Shown piece by piece: positions 27,769 to 36,030 of a stretch of 37,634 bases of DNA. Origin of the DNA: Acidobacteriota bacterium (lineage in GTDB: Bacteria; Acidobacteriota; UBA6911; JACQSX01); NCBI GenBank assembly GCA_016199665.1, contig JACQGG010000020.1, positions 1 to 37,634 of the forward strand. Direction: 5' to 3'. The translations under genes and the position numbers were made by a program. Position 1 is the stretch's first letter, and each line of letters starts with the position of its first letter. The notes under the pieces were generated by a model. It was not told the origin of the DNA. It saw only the letters and a list, made by a program, of their open reading frames with translations, and searched no databases.

Positions 27769-29511
27769 TTAATGTTTCAATTCCACGGCGACAGGCTTGA
27801 TCCCGGAACGCTGGTTCAGAAGCAGCGCCATCCAGCATCCGACTCCGTAGGCGATGTGCGTCGACACAATCCCACTCCCGATTGCCAGGATCATTCCAGG
27901 TCGGAGACTTGAGAAGGATTCCAAAGCCACCAGCACCAGGTAAACTGCGATCGCCGCCAGGAAAACTTTTGCAAAAAGAGGACTGAGCAACGCCATGGGA
28001 AGACCCACTGCCAGAAAAAGCACCAGCAGCGCAGGCAGAACAAAGACCGTCTCCGGCCACCGGAACAGCGAAGCTGGATTCAACCTTATATACTGGCCGC
28101 GAGTGTGACCCCAGGTGAAAATCGTCGAGAAGTAGGGGACAAACAGAGGCGCAAACCTGCGGTGCACAACCACCTCCGGATCATAGACAACGCGTTTGCG
28201 CCCTTTCTGGATGTAATGACCCAGCCACGTCTCTACACCGGTATCGAGGCGATTTCGCCTCAACGCCGAGACCAGGTCTTCTTTTTTCATGATCAGGTTC
28301 TCAAGGGTAATCGTATTGACGTAGCGATGGAGAGACTGCATATAGCGATATCTAAATCCGCCGCAACCCATTAATGAACTCAAGACCTCCCGCACCGCCT
28401 CGCTCCAGAAATCGCCCGCCTGCGGCAGGATCGGCCCGGACACGGCGACGATGTCAGCCGAACCCAGGTTCCTGGAGGCTTTCTCAAGCCAGAATCTGTC
28501 GGGTACTGCTCCCGGCCTCACGAATGCCAGCGCCTCTGTGGGCAGTCCTTCGATGATTTCCAGAAGGGACGCCCGTCGCGCGTCCAGTGGTACATAGAGG
28601 ATCCGGTCCGACTCCAAACGCGGGGGATCGGTTCCACAGGCGATCACGGTGAAACTACCGAATTGGATATCCAGACACCCGCGCAGCGTTTCTTCGACTT
28701 CCGGAGAGTACCGGTCGTATGGAACGATCACCGATACGGTCGGGTACGAACCCTCTCTGAGGAACTTCAGGTCATAGTATTTCAAAATATGCATCCGATA
28801 AAAAATCGCCAGGGTATCGAGCAGCGTGCTCCAGAGCGTGTCATAAGTAACGCGTCCCCATCGAACCGTTCTCCTGAACTCCAGCTCGATCGGCGCCTCG
28901 ATGATCTTGTAGTTCAGCCGGTGGATGTTGGCCAGCAACTCAACGTCCAGTGCGAAGCGCTTGCAGAGAATCTTGTAAAAAACCTCTTCCAGCACCCGGC
29001 GCCGGAACACTTTCAGCCCTACCTGCGTGTCCCGGAGCGGAAGGCCGAACAAAAGCCAGAGGATAAAATGGTAGGTCTTGCTGATAAGTCTCCGGCGCAG
29101 CGGGTAGGAAACGCGAGACTCGGGGTGGCGCTTGGACCCGATGACCACATCAGCGTCCTGCTCCTGCATGAGCTGAAAGAACTTTCCCAGCACGCGCGGG
29201 TGCAGGTCAAGATCCGCGTCCAGGAATACAACGTAGTCTCCATCAGCGGCCTGGAAGGCGCAACGGAGCGCAAATCCCTTGCCCTCGTTCTGCCGGTAGT
29301 GAAGGACCCGGATGTGCGGGTCCCGCTCGGCCACCGCCTTTAGCTTTGCCAGAGTTCCGTCCTGGCTGCCATCGTCGACGCAGATCACTTCATAGCTTTC
29401 GGAAAACTCGGCGAAAAAGGCGCTGATCTCGCGCAAGTTCTCCCGGATGGATCCTGCCTCGTTGAAACAGGGAATCAGGACACTGATCTTTCCTTGAATC
29501 GGGGCAAGCAT
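27769..29511 (-). CDS. Two-domain GT2 protein: N-terminal dolichyl-phosphate-sugar-synthase-like GT2, C-terminal GT2-like (apparently degenerate) domain plus TM helices
   Basis: 580 aa; KISVLIPCFNEAGSIRENLREI...VICVDDGSQDGTLAKLK...VVFLDADLDLHPRVL; then YPTVSVIVPYDRYSPEVEETLRGCLDIQ... with TM tail. Confidence 0.87.
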   Translation of the reverse strand: MLAPIQGKISVLIPCFNEAGSIRENLREISAFFAEFSESYEVICVDDGSQDGTLAKLKAVAERDPHIRVLHYRQNEGKGFALRCAFQAADGDYVVFLDADLDLHPRVLGKFFQLMQEQDADVVIGSKRHPESRVSYPLRRRLISKTYHFILWLLFGLPLRDTQVGLKVFRRRVLEEVFYKILCKRFALDVELLANIHRLNYKIIEAPIELEFRRTVRWGRVTYDTLWSTLLDTLAIFYRMHILKYYDLKFLREGSYPTVSVIVPYDRYSPEVEETLRGCLDIQFGSFTVIACGTDPPRLESDRILYVPLDARRASLLEIIEGLPTEALAFVRPGAVPDRFWLEKASRNLGSADIVAVSGPILPQAGDFWSEAVREVLSSLMGCGGFRYRYMQSLHRYVNTITLENLIMKKEDLVSALRRNRLDTGVETWLGHYIQKGRKRVVYDPEVVVHRRFAPLFVPYFSTIFTWGHTRGQYIRLNPASLFRWPETVFVLPALLVLFLAVGLPMALLSPLFAKVFLAAIAVYLVLVALESFSSLRPGMILAIGSGIVSTHIAYGVGCWMALLLNQRSGIKPVAVELKH

Positions 29512-29557
29512 GGTGTTTCAACTGCCTTTCAATCTCAGTCTGCGGATGAATCCATAA

Positions 29558-30607
29558 TCAATCCGAATTCTCACTCCAGGATCGATCGGAATAGTACTCG
29601 ATGACCCGCCGGATCATGTCGTCCAGCTGCACCCGGGGTTCCCACTCGATGTAAGCGCGGATCTTGGAAATGTCGGGAACCCGGCGCGGCATGTCCTCGA
29701 AACCTTCGCCGTAGACCTGGTCATAGGGCAGGCGCTGGATCTCTGAATCGCTGCCGGACGCGAGCTTGACTCGACGCGCCAGATCCTCGATGCTCACTTC
29801 GACGCCGTTTCCGACATTAAAAATCTGTCCCACGGCCCGCTCGCAGGATGCCAGTTGCACCAGGGCGTTCACCACATCCCCGACGTAGCTGAATGACCGC
29901 GTCTGCCTGCCGTCGCCATAAACGGTAATCGGTTTTCCAGCCAACGCCTGCTTTACAAAGTTAGGGAGGACCATCCCATAGCGACCCGTCTGACGCGGCC
30001 CCACGGTATTGAAGAGGCGCACGACCACCACAGGCAGCCGTTTCTCCTTCCAGTACGCGATCGTCAGAAACTCGTCCAGGGCCTTGGAACAGGCATAGGC
30101 CCATCGGCCTTTCACCGTGGGGCCGAGCACCAGATCATCATCCTCCGAAAAAGGCACCTTGGTGGCTTTGCCGTACACTTCAGACGTGGATGCCAGCAGC
30201 ACTTTCTTTTTCTTCTTGTGGGCCAGCTCCAGAACCACCTCGGTGCCGCGCACATTGGTTTCGATGGTCCGAACCGGACTTTCCACGATCAGCCGCACCC
30301 CGACTGCCGCCGCCAGGTGGTAAATCACGTCGCACTGATCCACCAGTTCCGCCAGAATCGGGACGTTCAGGACGGAATCAATTGTATAGTCGAACCGCGG
30401 AGTTCCGCCCGCGGTCGATGGATCGCCGCCACGGCCGGTGCCCACGGTCCCGCCGGAGCGGGGATACCGGGCTTTCAAGTGCTGCACATTCTCGATGGAA
30501 CCGGTGGACAGGTCATCGATGATGGCCACGCCGTGCCCCTGGCTCAGCAGAGCTTCGGCCAGATGACTGCCGATGAAACCGGCGCCGCCGGTGATGAGAA
30601 CCCGCAT
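29558..30607 (-). CDS. NAD-dependent epimerase/dehydratase, UDP-glucuronate decarboxylase-like extended SDR
   Basis: 349 aa; MRVLITGGAGFIGSHLAEALLSQGHGVAIIDDLSTGSIENVQHL; VIYHLAAAVGVRLIVESPVRTIETNVRGTEVVLELAHKKKKKVLLASTSEVYG; RLFNTVGPRQTGRYGMVLPNFV. Confidence 0.92.
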   Translation of the reverse strand: MRVLITGGAGFIGSHLAEALLSQGHGVAIIDDLSTGSIENVQHLKARYPRSGGTVGTGRGGDPSTAGGTPRFDYTIDSVLNVPILAELVDQCDVIYHLAAAVGVRLIVESPVRTIETNVRGTEVVLELAHKKKKKVLLASTSEVYGKATKVPFSEDDDLVLGPTVKGRWAYACSKALDEFLTIAYWKEKRLPVVVVRLFNTVGPRQTGRYGMVLPNFVKQALAGKPITVYGDGRQTRSFSYVGDVVNALVQLASCERAVGQIFNVGNGVEVSIEDLARRVKLASGSDSEIQRLPYDQVYGEGFEDMPRRVPDISKIRAYIEWEPRVQLDDMIRRVIEYYSDRSWSENSD

Positions 30608-30751
30608 AAAAACTTCAACCTCGCGTCATAAATAAGGGGCTATTGTGCACCAAAGCGCTGCCGGTGTCGAATCACCCCGGGGGGAAAACCCCGCGCATCC
30701 TTGAGATTGCGGGAAGATTGCGGGCGGGTTTTGAGCCCTCACCCAAGCTTT

Positions 30752-30908
30752 CACTAGCGCTTCACGCTGACCAGGGCGGTCAGCATTCAGCCGTCAGCCC
30801 GTCAGCGGTCAGCCGACAACATTCGCCAGCAGAAGCTGACCGCCGAATGCTGAATGCTGATCGCCCAGTCCAGTTGTTTATTGGACACGACACTAGCGCT
30901 TCGCGCTG
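30752..30908. repeat. Small repeat/hairpin element: 18-bp direct repeats flanking a segment with a 17-bp inverted repeat
   Basis: CACTAGCGCTTCACGCTG (30752-30769) vs CACTAGCGCTTCGCGCTG (30891-30908), 17/18; between them GGCGGTCAGCATTCAGC (30775-30791) pairs with GCTGAATGCTGATCGCC (30849-30865), 16/17. Confidence 0.75.
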
Positions 30909-31735
30909 GGAAGCGGTACTGAAGCGGGCCGGTCCAAGACGAGTTCCAGGGTTGTGCCTCTTTTCAACACCTGGTCCTTGCCTCCTTCGGCCAGGCTCCC
31001 GATAATGCCGGCGATAATGCCGATGCCGGCGCCGATCGCGGCGCCCTGCCTGCCATCGACCGCCGCGCCAACCGCCGCTCCTGCTCCCGCAGCGCCGACT
31101 ACAGTCGTCTTGCGCAGGCCAGACACCTTCCGACCTACATCTCCTTCATCGGACGGATTCAGTGCTTCTCCGCCTGCCGCCACCGGAGACGCGCTAATGT
31201 CAAACGCATGGCCGGAAGGAAGCTCCACAGTGTGAAAGTGCAGCGCCAGCTCGGCGCGACCCCGGAGACGACCCGCCCGGCTCGCCCGTACAATCGATCC
31301 ACGCAAGACACTTCCTTTTGGAATTGCCAGGTTGTCCTCGATCCAGAAGTCATGGCTCAACACTGCCTCAAACTCCTCGCCTTTGGTGGCCGTCCGGGTT
31401 GAGATTTCCCGTGAAAGCCGCACTTTCAAGTGGGCTCCCTTCTCAATTTCGATCGTCTGACAAAGGAGCCAGCCGCTGGAAAGCTGGAACAACAGCACCA
31501 GCGGGCCCCCCCATCGCCAGGCGCGGGTCCCCGCCCCAAGACTGCGACCCCCTTTTTTCTGTCGCAGACGGGAATATTTGTGTGCCCCAGGATTCACAAG
31601 ATTCACTTCCACTGGCCCCAAGTATACCGCAGCATTCACTTGGATGGTTGCCGGAACGGAAAGGTTCGCAAAATTGCAGCACGCAATCTTGATCTTGAAA
31701 CCGCTCGGGCAAAACCTGTAACTTTCTAGCAGCAT
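30893..31735 (-). CDS. Secreted/envelope protein with C-terminal glycine-zipper-like region; true start likely downstream of 31735
   Basis: Signal-like WGGPLVLLFQLSSGWLLCQ; C-terminal VVGAAGAGAAVGAAVDGRQGAAIGAGIGIIAGIIGSLAEGG; the annotated start overlaps the divergent GntR start. Confidence 0.65.
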   Translation of the reverse strand: MLLESYRFCPSGFKIKIACCNFANLSVPATIQVNAAVYLGPVEVNLVNPGAHKYSRLRQKKGGRSLGAGTRAWRWGGPLVLLFQLSSGWLLCQTIEIEKGAHLKVRLSREISTRTATKGEEFEAVLSHDFWIEDNLAIPKGSVLRGSIVRASRAGRLRGRAELALHFHTVELPSGHAFDISASPVAAGGEALNPSDEGDVGRKVSGLRKTTVVGAAGAGAAVGAAVDGRQGAAIGAGIGIIAGIIGSLAEGGKDQVLKRGTTLELVLDRPASVPLPSAKR

Positions 31736-32687
31736 GACCCAGGTTCATTTCACAGTGGATAAGGACTGCGGCCTTTCGTTGTACGAGCAGGTCAAAGGAC
31801 AACTGCTTTCCGGCCTTTACACGGGAAAGCTCAAACCGGGCGACCGCCTTCCCTCCGTGCGCGAGATGTCGCGCCATACCGGCATTAACCTGAAATCCGC
31901 GCAGCGGATTTATCAGAAGCTCTCCCTGGAGCATTGTGTCGAAATTCACAGGGGAAGCGGGGTATTTGTCCGCGAGCGGGATCAGCAGACTTATGACCGC
32001 ATGCGACGCAAGGCAATTCACAAGCTGATCTCCGATGCGCTGGAAAAAGCCCGCGGTCTCGGACTGACGCCGGAAAAGCTGCAGCAGTTGATTGAGAACC
32101 TCAGTACCGGCAGAAACCTCCGCCGTATCGTGCTCACCGTGGTTGACCACGAAGAAGAGGCCAATATCTTCTCCAACGAGATTCGGGAGCGCGTCGCGCC
32201 GGCCGAGGTCTATGCCCTCTGCCTGGAAAAGAGGCAGAACGGCGTGGACCCCGCCGCTCTGGAAAAGTCAGAGTATGTTCTCACTACTAGCTGGCATCTC
32301 GATGCGGTTCAGGAGCTGGTCCGCCGGTATGGAAAACCGGTCCTTGAGATCCGGCCCAACCCGCTGATCTCAGCCGAGATCCTGGAAGCGGCGCGCACCC
32401 GGAATGTGGCGCTGGTTGTCAAAGATGAGCACACCATGCATGCAAGCTGGGACATGCACATGACAATTTTTCACCCCTCCACGGACAGGAAGTTCTTCAT
32501 CTGTCCCTTGAGTCGGAAGGAAATGATTCGGAAGATTCTGAAGGAAGCGCAGGCAATTTATGTCACTCCAGCCTGCTGGGATGAAATGCGCAAGATCACT
32601 CCTTTGCATGTTGAACTGAAAACCTACCAGAGTTTCATCTCTGACGAGACGATTGCAACGCTGCGGGAAATCCAACTGTATGACTGA
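31734..32687 (+). CDS. GntR family transcriptional regulator (N-terminal wHTH) with non-aminotransferase C-terminal domain
   Basis: LSLYEQVKGQLLSGLYTGKLKPGDRLPSVREMSRHTGINLKSAQRIYQKLSLEHCVEIHRGSGVFV. Confidence 0.88.
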   Translation: MTQVHFTVDKDCGLSLYEQVKGQLLSGLYTGKLKPGDRLPSVREMSRHTGINLKSAQRIYQKLSLEHCVEIHRGSGVFVRERDQQTYDRMRRKAIHKLISDALEKARGLGLTPEKLQQLIENLSTGRNLRRIVLTVVDHEEEANIFSNEIRERVAPAEVYALCLEKRQNGVDPAALEKSEYVLTTSWHLDAVQELVRRYGKPVLEIRPNPLISAEILEAARTRNVALVVKDEHTMHASWDMHMTIFHPSTDRKFFICPLSRKEMIRKILKEAQAIYVTPACWDEMRKITPLHVELKTYQSFISDETIATLREIQLYD

Positions 32688-32727
32688 TCGCAGGTAGCCG
32701 TTTCATAGACTTGGAGGCCAGGCTGCG

Positions 32728-33732
32728 ATGACGCACGCTGCCGGGACGGAACTGCGAGACATTTCAAAGATTGAAACGCACCTGCATCTGGAAGGTTCTC
32801 TGACCGAGCAGCGCCTGGTTGCCCTTGCCAGCAAACATCAGAGTTCTCTGCTGGAGAAAGGTCCGGACGCGGCCGCCCAGTTGTACAACTTCGAAACCTT
32901 CACCGGCTTTCTCAACGCCTACAAGGTCTGCTGCGAACACCTTAAAACGCCGGAAGATTACCGGCAACTTACCGCGGAGCTGTTGCAGCGGCTGGCGGAC
33001 CAGCACTGCGTTTATGCCGAGATTCTTTTTACTCCCTCCATCTGCCCTCGTTTCGGTCTCCCAGCCCGGGAAGTGATAGAAGCGGTGCTGGAGACCGGCC
33101 GCGAAGGGCAGCCTCGCGGAATCCAGGTGCGATGGATTTTTGACACAGTGCGGCAGTGGGGCGCCGATCCCTGTTGGCAGACTCTGGAATGGGCCCTGCA
33201 ATACCGGGACCACGGCGTGGTGGGACTCTGCATCGGCGGCGACGAAGCGAGCCAGCCGGCCCGCGTCTTCCGCGACGTCTTTGAATCGGCGGAAAAGGCG
33301 GGCCTGCACCGCTCCGCGCACGCCGGGGAGATCTGCGACGCCCGCAGCGTCTGGCATGCCATCGAAGAACTTCGTGCGGAACGCATCGGCCATGGCGTTC
33401 ATGCGCTTGAGGATCCACTGCTGGTGGACTATCTGATCCGCCACAGTCTGCCCCTGGAGATCAGCATCACCAGCAATTTTCGAACCGGCGCCGTCGACAA
33501 GGATTGCGTACATCCTATCCTTGAGATCAACCGGCGCGGCATCCCGTTCACGTTGAACAGCGATGATCCGGGCTTGTTCCGGACCTCGCTACAGCGTGAA
33601 TGGGAACTCGCGGCGGGGATATTGGGATGGTTTCCAGAACAGTTTGTCGAACTGGTGCGGCGCACCTTGCGCTATACATTCCTCACCGAGGACGAGCGTG
33701 AGCAGATCCGGGCCATACTCGGAGACGGCTGA
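32728..33732 (+). CDS. add: Adenosine deaminase family protein
   Basis: KIETHLHLEGSL; HAGEICDARSVWHAIEELRAERIGHGVHA; LNSDDPGLF metal/active-site motifs. Confidence 0.88.
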   Translation: MTHAAGTELRDISKIETHLHLEGSLTEQRLVALASKHQSSLLEKGPDAAAQLYNFETFTGFLNAYKVCCEHLKTPEDYRQLTAELLQRLADQHCVYAEILFTPSICPRFGLPAREVIEAVLETGREGQPRGIQVRWIFDTVRQWGADPCWQTLEWALQYRDHGVVGLCIGGDEASQPARVFRDVFESAEKAGLHRSAHAGEICDARSVWHAIEELRAERIGHGVHALEDPLLVDYLIRHSLPLEISITSNFRTGAVDKDCVHPILEINRRGIPFTLNSDDPGLFRTSLQREWELAAGILGWFPEQFVELVRRTLRYTFLTEDEREQIRAILGDG

Positions 33733-33783
33733 AACTTCCCGCGCTCCCGGACGGAGGCAGCGGCTGAACCGCCGCATGTTTTC

Positions 33784-35724
33784 ATGGTTTCAAGCTACAA
33801 TAAGTGCAGGATGAATCCCTTAAGTCCAGGCCAAGACATCGGACATCCAAGCTGGGACCGCAAGAGGGCGGACCTCTCGAGGTCGCGACTTCCGCTTGCT
33901 GAGATCCGTTTCCCGGATTTTTCACGGCGGCACCCTCGGCACGCGGCATCCCCCCGGCGGCCGCGGGTCAGGCGCGCCCTTTCATGCATGGCTTTGAACG
34001 CAATTCTTCTCTGCGTCGCATCGGCTCAGGACGCGGGCCGTTCCGACCGCGGGACCGGCAAGGACAAAAGTCCGCCGGGCAGCTCGGAACAGAGCCGGTT
34101 TGAGCAGCTCGTGGCCCAGTGGATGGAAGATTCCCTGCGGCTTGACCCGGTTCAGGCGACCATTCTGGGAATCCACAAGTATGACGATCAACTCGGTGAT
34201 TTCTCGGCGGAGGGCTTCCGCACCCGCTCCGAACTGGCCAAAAGACACCTGAGCGCTCTGGAGAGTATCCCGGTGGCTTCGCTGTCACCGTCAGCTCAGG
34301 CCGACTACCGGGTGTTGCAAGGACATTTGAAAGTCGCGGTCAAGGACCTGGACCAGATTCAGTCCTGGAAGAGAATGCCTTCGCTCTATTCGGATATCCC
34401 CACCAGGATCGTTTTCCTGATGGCGTCCCGGGAGTATGCGCCGCTTGAGGACCGTCTGAAGAACATCATCGCCCGCATGCGACAGATTCCGGAAGTGCTG
34501 GAGGCCGCCAGACGCAACCTGAACGACCCGCCCCGGATCTGGACTGAAATTGCTATTGATTCCACCGGTGGGAGCATTGAATTCTTTGACCGCACTGTCC
34601 CGGTTCTTGCCGGCGCCATCCCCCCGCTGCAGCAGAGCCTTGCTCTTGAAAGCCGGCGCGCAGCCGACGCCTTTCGCGAACATTTGAAATTCCTCAAGGA
34701 AGACCTGCTGCCGCGATCCGGGGGAGACTTCAAAGCTGGAAAAGAGAACTTTGAGTACTATCTTAAGAACAACTACTTGCTGGAAGAGAGCAGCGACCAG
34801 CTGCTGGCATTGGGGCGCATGGTTTTTGACCGGACCAGAAAACAGGTCATCGACGTGGCGAAGCTGGTCGATTCCGGCAAGGACTGGAAAGAGGTGCTGG
34901 ACGGCGTCAAGCGACATCATCCATCCGCCTCCACGTTGATGGATGAATACCGCAGGGAAGTCGCGCGGGCCCGAGCTTTCCTGCTGAAGAAAGACCTGGT
35001 CGCTATTCCCGCGGACGAAAAGCTTCAGATTATCGAGACACCCGTTTTCCAGCGCGGAACGGTTCCTTACGCCCAGTATTACAGTCCCGCGCCCTATGAA
35101 AAAGATCAGACCGGATACTTTACCGTTACTCCTGTGGACACCGGCCGGCCGCCGCAAGAGCAGGAAGCGCAACTGAGCGGTCATAGTCACGGCGATATCG
35201 TCAATACGGCTGTCCACGAGGCATACCCCGGTCATCATTTGCAGTTTCTTTACTCCAATCGAAGTGAATCGACGATCAAGAAAATATTAGCGAGCTCTAT
35301 CTTCTCGGAAGGATGGGGACTTTATTCGGAGGAACTGCTTTCCGAGAGCGGCTATTACTCTCCGGAGGAAAGACTCATCCAGTTGCAGTGGACGCTGGTG
35401 CGGGCGGCCCGAGTCCTGATTGACGTCGGACTGCACACGGGCAGCATGTCTTTCGACGATGCAGTCGCCTTTCTGACAGACGAAGTGCGGCTGGACAAAG
35501 CCGGGGCAACCGCGGAAGTCAGGCGCTACACCATGAATCCCACACAGCCTCTCAGCTATCTCGTGGGGCGCGAGTTGATCTTCCGGATTCGGGATGACTA
35601 CGCCCGAAAACAGGGAAAGAAATACAAGCTCAAGAACTTCCACGCTGAACTGCTCGGCAGCGGCGCGATCCCGCCTCCGTTGATTCGGGAGCTGATGCAG
35701 CGGAAGGGACTGCTGGAAAGGTGA
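33784..35724 (+). CDS. DUF885 family protein (putative metallopeptidase-like)
   Basis: 646 aa; VNTAVHEAYPGHHLQFLYSNR; SIFSEGWGLYSEELLSESGYYSPEERLIQLQW; true start may be further downstream (e.g. Met at about 33988, MALNAILLCVASAQ). Confidence 0.87.
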   Translation: MVSSYNKCRMNPLSPGQDIGHPSWDRKRADLSRSRLPLAEIRFPDFSRRHPRHAASPRRPRVRRALSCMALNAILLCVASAQDAGRSDRGTGKDKSPPGSSEQSRFEQLVAQWMEDSLRLDPVQATILGIHKYDDQLGDFSAEGFRTRSELAKRHLSALESIPVASLSPSAQADYRVLQGHLKVAVKDLDQIQSWKRMPSLYSDIPTRIVFLMASREYAPLEDRLKNIIARMRQIPEVLEAARRNLNDPPRIWTEIAIDSTGGSIEFFDRTVPVLAGAIPPLQQSLALESRRAADAFREHLKFLKEDLLPRSGGDFKAGKENFEYYLKNNYLLEESSDQLLALGRMVFDRTRKQVIDVAKLVDSGKDWKEVLDGVKRHHPSASTLMDEYRREVARARAFLLKKDLVAIPADEKLQIIETPVFQRGTVPYAQYYSPAPYEKDQTGYFTVTPVDTGRPPQEQEAQLSGHSHGDIVNTAVHEAYPGHHLQFLYSNRSESTIKKILASSIFSEGWGLYSEELLSESGYYSPEERLIQLQWTLVRAARVLIDVGLHTGSMSFDDAVAFLTDEVRLDKAGATAEVRRYTMNPTQPLSYLVGRELIFRIRDDYARKQGKKYKLKNFHAELLGSGAIPPPLIRELMQRKGLLER

Positions 35725-35725
35725 G

Positions 35726-36030
35726 CCGCAAATGAACGCGAATGAACGCGAATGTTGTCGGCCGCTGGTGTTTCTTGCCGCTCGCCGCGAATGAACGCGA
35801 ATGTTGTTGGGCGCTGGTGTTTCTTGCCGCTCGCCGCGAATGAACGCGATTCTTGTCGGCCACTGATTTCTTGCCGTTTGCCGGGCCGGGAAGGGACGCG
35901 AATGAACGCGCACCTCTGCCGATGCACCGGCTCGGTCAGCCCCGCCTCTTGACTCGAGAGGCGCAGGAGGCACGTAGAATGCGCCCACCTGCATCGGTAG
36001 AGATGCGCGTTCATTTGCGTTCATTTGCGG
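35726..36030. repeat. TIR-bounded repeat element (305 bp) between convergent genes
   Basis: Left end CCGCAAATGAACGCGAATGAACGCG (35726-35750); right end 36006-36030 reverse complement CCGCAAATGAACGCAAATGAACGCG; 24/25 identical. Confidence 0.85.
35738..35882. repeat. Three near-tandem units, 49-bp period
   Basis: GCGAATGAACGCGAATGTTGTCGGCCGCTGGTGTTTCTTGCCGCTCGCC starting at 35738, 35787 and 35836 (third unit shortened/diverged). Confidence 0.85.

Noticed and set aside
30677-30693. CGGGG..AAAA..CCCCG hairpin as intrinsic terminator
   Set aside because: Short stem, no following T-tract; insufficient for a terminator call.
31443-32150. Minus-strand 235-aa ORF
   Set aside because: Antisense to the GntR gene and overlapping the glycine-zipper gene in another frame; no recognisable domain.
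34291-35238. Minus-strand 315-aa ORF
   Set aside because: Antisense to the DUF885 gene, which has diagnostic HEAYPGHH and SEGWGLYSEEL motifs.
35738-35910. Possible CRISPR array
   Set aside because: The period is nearly fully repeated with no unique spacers, and there are no cas genes; a tandem repeat within a TIR element explains it better.
35287-36024. Minus-strand 245-aa ORF with repeated ARNTSGRQHSRSFAFI-type text
   Set aside because: Translation of the repeat element and DUF885 antisense; the apparent peptide repeats are explained by the 49-bp DNA repeat.
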